A stretch of DNA of 5,948 nt from Clostridia bacterium (lineage in GTDB: Bacteria > Bacillota > Clostridia > Oscillospirales > CAG-272). Each line of letters starts with the position of its first letter. The first letter of the stretch is position 1. The stretch spans positions 1 through 5,948 of the forward strand of contig JAGCYR010000044.1 of assembly GCA_017960705.1 (NCBI GenBank). Reading direction: 5' to 3'. The notes beneath the pieces were generated by a model. It saw only the letters and a list, made by a program, of their open reading frames with translations, was not told the DNA's origin and did not search any database. The translations under genes and the position numbers were made by a program. This document shows, piece by piece, positions 1-4,850 of the stretch.

Positions 1-1
1 G

Positions 2-469
2 GACAAGTACGGCATCGCTCCCGATTTCTACACGACGAAGGATCTGCACGTTCACTTCCCTGAGGGCGCCGTTCCGAAGGACGGTCCCTCCGCCGGCGTC
101 GCCATGACCTGTTCTCTGATCTCCGCGCTCTCGGGACGCGCCTGCCGCCGCGACGTCGCCATGACCGGCGAGATCACCCTGCACGGCAAGGTGCTTCCGA
201 TCGGGGGGCTGCGCGAAAAGAGTTTCGCCGCCTTCAAGAGCGGGATCAAAACCGTTCTGATCCCGAAAGAGAATCTGAAAGACCTGCGCGACGTTGACGA
301 CGCCGTCAAAGAGGCGATCACCTTCGTTCCCTGCGAGACGGTCGCGGACGCGCTGGCGCTCGCGCTCGTACCTTCGCAGGAACAGTCGCAGACTCAGAAA
401 CCCGGCTTCCCCACTCCCCGCATCATCCCCGATCTAAAGATGCCGCTCACCGAACAGGCGGGCGTCTGA
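2..469 (+). CDS. lon: ATP-dependent Lon protease, C-terminal proteolytic domain (5' end outside window)
   Basis: This is the last 155 residues of Lon, the cytoplasmic AAA+ protease that degrades misfolded and regulatory proteins. Only the proteolytic domain is present; the N-terminal substrate-binding and ATPase domains lie off the left edge. The frame is open from base 2. The catalytic serine is Ser30 in the segment KDGPSAGVAM, and the catalytic lysine is Lys73 in GGLREK. Their spacing of 43 residues equals that of Ser679 and Lys722 in the E. coli enzyme. The segments MTGEITLHGKVLPIGG and IKTVLIPKEN are also family hallmarks. The conserved domain ends near residue 123 and is followed by a tail of about 32 residues rich in Gln and Pro, ending at the TGA. 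engB follows after 34 bases, the same order as lonA-ysxC in Bacillus subtilis. Identity is near certain. What regulates the gene is upstream and not visible. Confidence 0.97.
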   Translation, partial: DKYGIAPDFYTTKDLHVHFPEGAVPKDGPSAGVAMTCSLISALSGRACRRDVAMTGEITLHGKVLPIGGLREKSFAAFKSGIKTVLIPKENLKDLRDVDDAVKEAITFVPCETVADALALALVPSQEQSQTQKPGFPTPRIIPDLKMPLTEQAGV

Positions 470-503
470 ACCGACTGAATCAACGAGAAAGGAGGGACGA
501 GCC

Positions 504-1103
504 ATGTTGTTCGATCCGTCACGCGCAACCCTTCGGATCACTGCGGGTCTTCCCTCCCAATTCCCGCGCGATCCCATGCCGCAGATCGCCTTTTCGGGGC
601 GATCGAACGTGGGGAAAAGTTCGCTGATCAACACCCTGCTCGGCAGGAACTCTCTCGCTCGCGTTTCGTCCACGCCCGGAAAAACCATTACCGTCAATTT
701 CTACGAGATCGACCGCAAACTCTTCTTCGTCGATCTTCCCGGATACGGCTACGCCAACCGGTCGAAGGAATCGCAGCGCGTCTGGCAATCTCTGACCGAC
801 GGGTATTTTACAAGGAACCCCAACGGAGATCTGCTCAAGCTCGTTTTGCAGCTCGTCGACTCCCGCATCGGGGCGACGAACGACGATCTGACCATGATCG
901 AATGGATGAAGTCCTCCGGCATGCCGTTTCTGATCGTCGCGACCAAGACGGACAAGCTCAATAAAACCGAACGCGCCGAGTCGGAAAAGAACCTGCTCGC
1001 GCTCGCCGAATCAGCCGGCGCACCCGCCCCCGTCTTTTTCTCCTCAAAAACCAAAGAAGGAAGAGACGAACTGCTTGGGCGGATCGCGGCAGCACTCAGC
1101 TGA
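504..1103 (+). CDS. engB: Ribosome biogenesis GTP-binding protein EngB (YihA/YsxC)
   Basis: This is a 199-residue TrmE-Era-EngA-EngB-Septin-type GTPase, the usual length for the family, which in Bacillus takes part in late assembly of the large ribosomal subunit. All GTP-binding motifs are visible. The P-loop GRSNVGKS is at residues 32-39. The G2 region SSTPGKT is at 55-61, DLPGYGY (G3) at 77-83, TKTD (G4) at 147-150, and the G5-like SSKTKEG at 180-186. The stretch DDLTMIEWM near 127-135 is another EngB signature. The ATG is supported by GGAGG at 491-495, eight bases upstream. It follows lon by 34 bases without a terminator, and the next gene begins 18 bases after its stop, so co-transcription is likely. 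I see no missing catalytic residue. The function comes from the family, not from anything specific to this window. Confidence 0.97.
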   Translation: MLFDPSRATLRITAGLPSQFPRDPMPQIAFSGRSNVGKSSLINTLLGRNSLARVSSTPGKTITVNFYEIDRKLFFVDLPGYGYANRSKESQRVWQSLTDGYFTRNPNGDLLKLVLQLVDSRIGATNDDLTMIEWMKSSGMPFLIVATKTDKLNKTERAESEKNLLALAESAGAPAPVFFSSKTKEGRDELLGRIAAALS

Positions 1104-1107
1104 CTTC

Positions 1108-1114
1108 AAAGGAG
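1108..1114 (+). promoter_or_regulatory. Ribosome binding site supporting a TTG start
   Basis: AAAGGAG lies seven bases before the TTG at 1122. It is the only good Shine-Dalgarno match near the beginning of the M50 peptidase frame, and no ATG or GTG in that frame is as well placed. The conserved hydrophobic N-terminus also starts directly after this TTG. Confidence 0.8.
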
Positions 1115-1121
1115 TACCGCT

Positions 1122-1871
1122 TTGAACGGGTATCTTGTCGATCTGCTCTTATCTCTCCCCGCCGTCCTGCTCTCCCTGACCCTTCACGAATGCGCCCACG
1201 GATGGGTCGCGTACCGGCTCGGAGACCCCACGGCGAAGGATCTCGGACGGCTGACCCTCAACCCGATCCGTCATATTGACCCGATCGGCGCGATCTCGCT
1301 CCTCCTCTTCCGGATCGGATGGGCGAAGCCCGTTCCGATCAACCCGCGCAATTTCAAGCGCCCGAGAGCCGGTATGGCGCTGACCGCCGCCGCGGGTCCG
1401 ATCACGAACTTTCTGATTGCGTTCGTATCGACTTTTTTCCTTTTGCTTTCCTACAACGGCGGCGAGAAGATCCCCGTTACCTCCGCCGTGACTTCGTTTC
1501 TCGCGCTGTTCCTGTATTATCTCTTCCGCTTTTTCTATCTCTTGCAGGTGATGAATATCGCTCTGGCGCTTTTCAACCTCTTGCCCCTGCCGCCGCTCGA
1601 CGGCTCACGCCTCTTAACGCTGATCCTTCCGCGCCGCGCGGCGTTCTGGGTCGTCCGGCACGAAAGACAGATCCTGATCTTCGTTCTGATCTGGATGATC
1701 GGCGGATCGTACCTTGCCGATTACCTGCTCGGGATCCCCGCCGTCGCAGCAAGCCCGTTACTGTCTGCGCTCGTTTCGATCCTGTCACTGACCGGATGGA
1801 TCGGAAACGCGGCGAAGTCGATCTCCGCGTGGCTGATCAGTCTTTTCATAAAACTGCCCTTCCTTGCCTGA
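1122..1871 (+). CDS. Site-2 protease family zinc metalloprotease (peptidase M50)
   Basis: This is a multi-pass membrane protein of 249 residues with the zinc site of M50 peptidases. HECAH is at residues 22-26, inside the first hydrophobic segment, and supplies two His ligands and the catalytic Glu. PPLDGSR at 157-163 supplies the third ligand, Asp160. Further hallmarks of the short, PDZ-less bacterial subgroup are LGRLTLNPIRHIDP (41-54), GWAKPVPINP (66-75) and AGPITN (91-96). Hydrophobic segments lie around residues 5-21, 52-65, 86-110, 123-151, 184-203 and 207-224. The start is a TTG chosen for its ribosome binding site. Members cleave substrates within or next to the membrane, but the substrate of this subgroup is not known to me and cannot be inferred here. 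Genes of this type often precede scpA in Clostridia, as here. It is not SpoIVFB or RseP by length and architecture, although a sporulation role cannot be excluded. Confidence 0.93.
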   Translation: MNGYLVDLLLSLPAVLLSLTLHECAHGWVAYRLGDPTAKDLGRLTLNPIRHIDPIGAISLLLFRIGWAKPVPINPRNFKRPRAGMALTAAAGPITNFLIAFVSTFFLLLSYNGGEKIPVTSAVTSFLALFLYYLFRFFYLLQVMNIALALFNLLPLPPLDGSRLLTLILPRRAAFWVVRHERQILIFVLIWMIGGSYLADYLLGIPAVAASPLLSALVSILSLTGWIGNAAKSISAWLISLFIKLPFLA

Positions 1872-1880
1872 TCCCATCCG

Positions 1881-1886
1881 AAAGGA
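1881..1886 (+). promoter_or_regulatory. Ribosome binding site that decides the scpA start
   Basis: AAAGGA ends immediately before an in-frame ATG at 1887, which is too close for initiation there. The second in-frame ATG at 1896 is nine bases downstream, a normal spacing, so translation most likely starts at 1896 and the product begins MSEPTYKLEQFEGPLD. This drops three residues from the longest possible frame. Confidence 0.75.
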
Positions 1887-1895
1887 ATGCTTCTT

Positions 1896-2732
1896 ATGAG
1901 TGAACCGACCTATAAACTCGAACAGTTCGAGGGTCCCCTCGACCTGCTTCTTTCACTCTGTCAGAAGAACAAGGTCGATATCACCGACATCCCGATCGCA
2001 TTGATCTGCCGCCAGTACCTCGACTACCTCGACGAAGCCCGCCAAATGGATATGGACGTCGCGGGCGAGTTTATCGTGATGGCGGCGGAACTGATGGCGA
2101 TCAAAGCGAAGATGCTTCTCCCGCGCGACAAAGAGAACCAGGAGGACCCGCGCAAGGAGCTTGCCGACGCGCTTCTCCTGCTCCAGCAGGCGAAGGAAGC
2201 CGCCGAGGAACTCAAACCCCTGTACGAAGAGTACTCCGGCAGAATGGTAAAGGACAACGACGAGGTCCCGCCCGAAAAGGGATTCCCGCTCGGTCTCGAC
2301 ACCTCTCTTCTGACAAAAGCGCTGAACGTCCTGCTTGCGCGGTTCAAATCGTCCGAGCAGCCCCCGCAGGCGGTGTTCGATCCGCTGATCCGGCGGCGCA
2401 CGGTCTCGGTTGAAGAAAAGATCGACGAGATCCTTGATATCCTCGATATCCAGGAGACCGCCTCGCTCTTCTTCCTTCTGAAAGACGCGAAGACCCGCTC
2501 GGAACTTCTGGCAAGATTCATAGGCATACTGGAACTGGTGAAGCTTCAGCGCATCGTCATCACCGAGGACAATACGGGCGTCGAACCAGACGAGAGCGAC
2601 GAGGTGTTCCTGGAACCCGATACCGGCGGAATTCGCATCCGGTTCAGGATCAATCCCGATTATCAACCGTCAAGCGACGGATACGAGAGTGAATACGAAC
2701 ATGAAGAAGAACAAGACTCCCCCGGCTCCTGA
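1896..2732 (+). CDS. scpA: Segregation and condensation protein A (kleisin ScpA)
   Basis: ScpA is the kleisin that bridges the two heads of the SMC dimer and, with ScpB, forms the bacterial condensin that organises and segregates the nucleoid. The N-terminal signature FEGPLDLLL is at residues 11-19. The helical N-terminal domain continues to MAAELMAIKAKMLLPRD (62-78), followed by a charged helical linker rich in Glu, Lys and Gln. The C-terminal winged-helix segment is recognisable around residues 178-233, with SELLARF and ILELVKLQRIVITED as family-like stretches. At 278 residues it is somewhat longer than the usual 240-260, owing to an acidic tail after about residue 235 that ends HEEEQDSPGS. 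The end of the gene overlaps the probable start of scpB by 32 bases, which fits coupled synthesis of the two partners. Identity is secure. Confidence 0.96.
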   Translation: MSEPTYKLEQFEGPLDLLLSLCQKNKVDITDIPIALICRQYLDYLDEARQMDMDVAGEFIVMAAELMAIKAKMLLPRDKENQEDPRKELADALLLLQQAKEAAEELKPLYEEYSGRMVKDNDEVPPEKGFPLGLDTSLLTKALNVLLARFKSSEQPPQAVFDPLIRRRTVSVEEKIDEILDILDIQETASLFFLLKDAKTRSELLARFIGILELVKLQRIVITEDNTGVEPDESDEVFLEPDTGGIRIRFRINPDYQPSSDGYESEYEHEEEQDSPGS

Positions 2733-3597
2733 ACAGGAGAAGATGGAGCTGCCGGGTCTCGGGGAAAACGAAAACGAGCTTCCCCGTCAGAAGCCCGAGA
2801 ACCGACCGCTTGAAGAGCCGAGCAGCTACGAAGAGGCGATCGAGGCGATCCTCTTCGCCGCGGGGCATCCCGTCTCCTACGAGGCGCTGGCAAAGACCTT
2901 TGATCTGACGGCGCCCATCATCCGCTCAACGGTCAAGGAATACGCCGAGAAATACAATCACTCGAAGGTTCCGCGCGGCGTGATCCTGCTTGCGCTCGAC
3001 GAAGAGTGTCAGCTCTGTACCAAGGCGGAATACCTCGCCTACATCCGGTACGCCCTCGGCATCCGGCGGAACGGCACGCTGTCGGCTTCCACCCTCGAAA
3101 CGCTGGCGATCGTCGCCTACCATCAGCCCGTGACCCGCGCGTATATAGACGCGGTGCGCGGCGTCGACAGTTCCTACGCGGTCTCGTCGCTCGTCGAACG
3201 AGGGCTGATCGAGGCGAAGGGACGGCTCGACGCGCCGGGGCGTCCGGTGCTCTTCGGTACGACGTCCAATTTTCTGCGCTGTTTCGGGCTTGATTCGATC
3301 GACCAGCTGCCCGATCTTCCGAACGAGGAGATCGCGACGGTGTTCCAGACGGTCCAGGATCGGCTGGACGCGGAGGAGATCGATCCCAACCAGCTGACCA
3401 TCGAGGACGCCGAGGCAAGAGCCGCGTTTGAAGTTGCCGAACCCAAACAGGAACCCGAAGAACCCGTGGAGGGCGAGGAACCGGAGATCACAGACGACGG
3501 GCTCCCCTTTGCGGAGGCGGAGACCGTGACCGATACCAAACCCGACGACGATATCCCCGAAGCGACGGCGGAACTGATCCTCGGACCCGAAATCTGA
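2701..3597 (+). CDS. scpB: Segregation and condensation protein B (ScpB) with long acidic tail
   Basis: ScpB is the dimeric winged-helix partner that binds ScpA within the SMC condensin. The conserved core spans about residues 43-209. It contains YEEAIEAILFAAGHPVSYEAL, then LETLAIVAYHQPVTRA, the stretch RGVDSSYAVSSLVERGLIE, and RPVLFGTTSNFLRCFGL, all typical of the family. A variable polar N-terminus of about 42 residues precedes the core. An acidic Glu/Pro-rich tail of about 90 residues follows, taking the protein to 298 residues against roughly 190 for typical members. The start is uncertain. ATG 2701 overlaps scpA by 32 bases and has only a weak purine-rich upstream region. GTG 2689 is possible. 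ATG 2743 has AGGAG at 2735-2739, but only three bases away. All three choices leave the conserved core intact. It is followed after 26 bases by the DUF2953 gene. Confidence 0.95.
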   Translation: MKKNKTPPAPEQEKMELPGLGENENELPRQKPENRPLEEPSSYEEAIEAILFAAGHPVSYEALAKTFDLTAPIIRSTVKEYAEKYNHSKVPRGVILLALDEECQLCTKAEYLAYIRYALGIRRNGTLSASTLETLAIVAYHQPVTRAYIDAVRGVDSSYAVSSLVERGLIEAKGRLDAPGRPVLFGTTSNFLRCFGLDSIDQLPDLPNEEIATVFQTVQDRLDAEEIDPNQLTIEDAEARAAFEVAEPKQEPEEPVEGEEPEITDDGLPFAEAETVTDTKPDDDIPEATAELILGPEI

Positions 3598-3623
3598 CAA
3601 AGCGACAGAAAGGAGACGAACCG

Positions 3624-4292
3624 ATGAGCGCAGGCTATATCGTTCTGACCGTTTTCGGTTCTCTCCTTCTCCTGATCCTCCTGATCCTGTTCTCTCACGT
3701 CCGGCTGCGCGTCTTTTTCAACGAGAAAGGCTCGGGCTTCCGTCTCTCTTGGTTCTTCATCCGCAAAAAGATGAAGATCGAGGACGCGACCCGACTGATC
3801 GAAGGGCATACGAAAGAGGAAAAGACCGAAGACGACAAAGAAAAGGAGATCGAGCCGACGGAAGAATCGACCGAAAAGAAGGTCCCGATCGTTTGGCAGA
3901 TCGAACGCATCACACGGCTGATCCAACGGATTGCAGACCGCCTTCCCGGTACGCTCACGCTTCGCACGAGACGGATCGTCGTGACGATCTCGACCGACGA
4001 CGCGGCGAAGACCGCCCTGCTCTACGGCGCAGTCAGCGCGGCGATGTCGGGGCTGATCGAGTTCGTCGACCGTTCGGTCGCCCGCGTCAAATGTCGCGGA
4101 AGAGACGACGTGGAGGTCAAAGCCGACTTCGTCGGAGGGAAAACCAAAGCCGACTTAGATCTCGTCCTCTCCGCACAGGTCATCGGCGCGCTCCGCATCC
4201 TCTTCGTCTTTCTGACGTCGGGGAACGGCAAGAAAAAAGGAAAACACAAAAAGAAAAAGCCGAAAAACAACGGCGCAATAGCAAAGGAATAA
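3624..4292 (+). CDS. DUF2953 domain-containing membrane protein (YtfI-like)
   Basis: This is a 222-residue protein with one N-terminal membrane span at about residues 5-23 and no cleavage site that I can see. It therefore looks like a signal anchor. A short region follows (HVRLRVFFNEKGSGFRLSWF), then a highly charged Glu/Lys/Thr-rich segment at 61-86. The best family marker is TDDAAKTALLYGAVSA at 124-139, matching the conserved segment of DUF2953 proteins such as Bacillus subtilis YtfI. The C-terminus (200-222) is strongly basic, with clustered lysines. The ATG has AAAGGAG at 3609-3615, eight bases away. The biochemical function of DUF2953 is unknown to me. Its position directly before gerW, as in Bacillus ytfI-ytfJ, suggests a shared role in sporulation. 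The assignment rests on the motif, the topology and this neighbour. Confidence 0.85.
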   Translation: MSAGYIVLTVFGSLLLLILLILFSHVRLRVFFNEKGSGFRLSWFFIRKKMKIEDATRLIEGHTKEEKTEDDKEKEIEPTEESTEKKVPIVWQIERITRLIQRIADRLPGTLTLRTRRIVVTISTDDAAKTALLYGAVSAAMSGLIEFVDRSVARVKCRGRDDVEVKADFVGGKTKADLDLVLSAQVIGALRILFVFLTSGNGKKKGKHKKKKPKNNGAIAKE

Positions 4293-4316
4293 TTATCCCG
4301 AAAGGAAAACGATACT

Positions 4317-4793
4317 ATGGAAATGAAGGAAAACTCGAATCTGTCCGAAATGATCGGCAACTCTCTCAAGAGTCTGAAAGAGATTTCGGATTCGGAGACC
4401 ATCATCGGCTCGCCGATCACGACGGCGTCGGGCGTTACCGTGATCCCCGTCTCGAAGCTCTCGATGGGTTTCGTCGGCGGCGGACTGGATTACAGTAAAA
4501 AACTGAAATCCAAGCCCGATCTGAAAGAGTATTCGATGAACGAGCCCAACTTTGGCGGAGGAGGTGGGACCGGCGTTTCGCTTATGCCGGTGGCGTTCCT
4601 CGTGATCTCCCCCGAGGGGAACGTGTCGGTCCAGCCGATCACGAACGAGAAAAACGACGCTCTCACGGCTCTGCTCGAACAGGCTCCCGCTTTCTTTGAG
4701 AAGATCAAAAACACGTTTGCTTCCAAGAAGAAAAAGAAAGACGAAGCCGCGGCGGAAACCGTGGAAGAAGAAACCGTAGGCGAAAACGAATGA
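4317..4793 (+). CDS. ytfJ: GerW family sporulation protein (YtfJ)
   Basis: This is a 158-residue soluble protein of the YtfJ/GerW family, found in endospore formers and associated with spores and germination in Bacillus subtilis. An amphipathic N-terminal region (LSEMIGNSLKSLKEI) leads into the conserved core. SETIIGSPITTASGVTVIPV spans residues 26-45, SKLSMGFVGGG spans 46-56, and the glycine-rich NFGGGGGTGVSLMPVAFLVI spans 78-97. These match the family in order and spacing. After about residue 130 the protein ends in a run of lysines followed by a Glu/Ala-rich tail. The start ATG has AAAGGA at 4301-4306, ten bases upstream; a second in-frame ATG lies at 4323. It is preceded by its usual partner, the DUF2953 gene, and followed by an exported carboxypeptidase. 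Its presence is the strongest single sign that the host is a spore former or descends from one. The molecular activity is not established from the sequence. Confidence 0.95.
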   Translation: MEMKENSNLSEMIGNSLKSLKEISDSETIIGSPITTASGVTVIPVSKLSMGFVGGGLDYSKKLKSKPDLKEYSMNEPNFGGGGGTGVSLMPVAFLVISPEGNVSVQPITNEKNDALTALLEQAPAFFEKIKNTFASKKKKKDEAAAETVEEETVGENE

Positions 4794-4799
4794 CCTGAT

Positions 4800-4837
4800 C
4801 TTCGGTCGGGGACAATACCCGTAAACCCCGTCCGAAG
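4800..4837 (+). other. Imperfect hairpin in the ytfJ-carboxypeptidase gap, touching the ribosome binding site
   Basis: Bases 4800-4811 can pair with 4826-4837. This gives 11 Watson-Crick pairs with one T-T mismatch (4806 against 4831) and a 14-base loop. The inner part is five G-C or C-G pairs in a row. There is no T-run after the right arm, so it does not look like a factor-independent terminator. The right arm includes the first three bases of the AAGGAGGT ribosome binding site of the next gene. I read the structure by eye; folding energy was not computed. Confidence 0.5.
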
Positions 4838-4842
4838 GAGGT
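4835..4842 (+). promoter_or_regulatory. Strong ribosome binding site supporting a TTG start
   Basis: AAGGAGGT, a near-complete match to the anti-Shine-Dalgarno sequence, ends eight bases before the TTG at 4851. It fixes the start of the carboxypeptidase, because the peptide that follows is a textbook signal peptide beginning MRKR. No ATG or GTG in the same frame is equally well placed. Confidence 0.85.
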
Positions 4843-4850
4843 CGACGTCC

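Noticed and set aside
1319..1903. Plus-strand open frame of 194 codons in another phase within the M50 gene
   Set aside because: It is Arg/Pro-rich with no motif and no ribosome binding site, whereas the M50 frame has every zinc-site signature.
1953..2666. Minus-strand open frame opposite scpA (237 codons)
   Set aside because: It is a shadow of scpA codons, with no family signature and no gene-like spacing to neighbours.
3667..3686. Short tandem repeat CTCCTGATC in the DUF2953 gene
   Set aside because: It encodes the Leu-Leu-Ile repeats of a membrane span, so it is explained by protein sequence and codon preference.
3174..3926. Minus-strand open frame spanning the end of scpB and the start of the DUF2953 gene
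   Set aside because: It is antisense to two well-supported genes. Its serine-rich part mirrors the acidic ScpB tail codons, and no domain is visible.
4288..4293. AT-rich GAATAATTAT region as a housekeeping promoter for ytfJ
   Set aside because: No TTGACA-like box lies 16-18 bases upstream. The AT-rich bases are the end of the Lys-rich tail and the TAA stop of the preceding gene.
3749..4498. Plus-strand open frame of 249 codons in another phase across the DUF2953-ytfJ junction
   Set aside because: Its product is dominated by Arg and Asp, as expected from out-of-frame reading, and it conflicts with two genes that have ribosome binding sites and family motifs.
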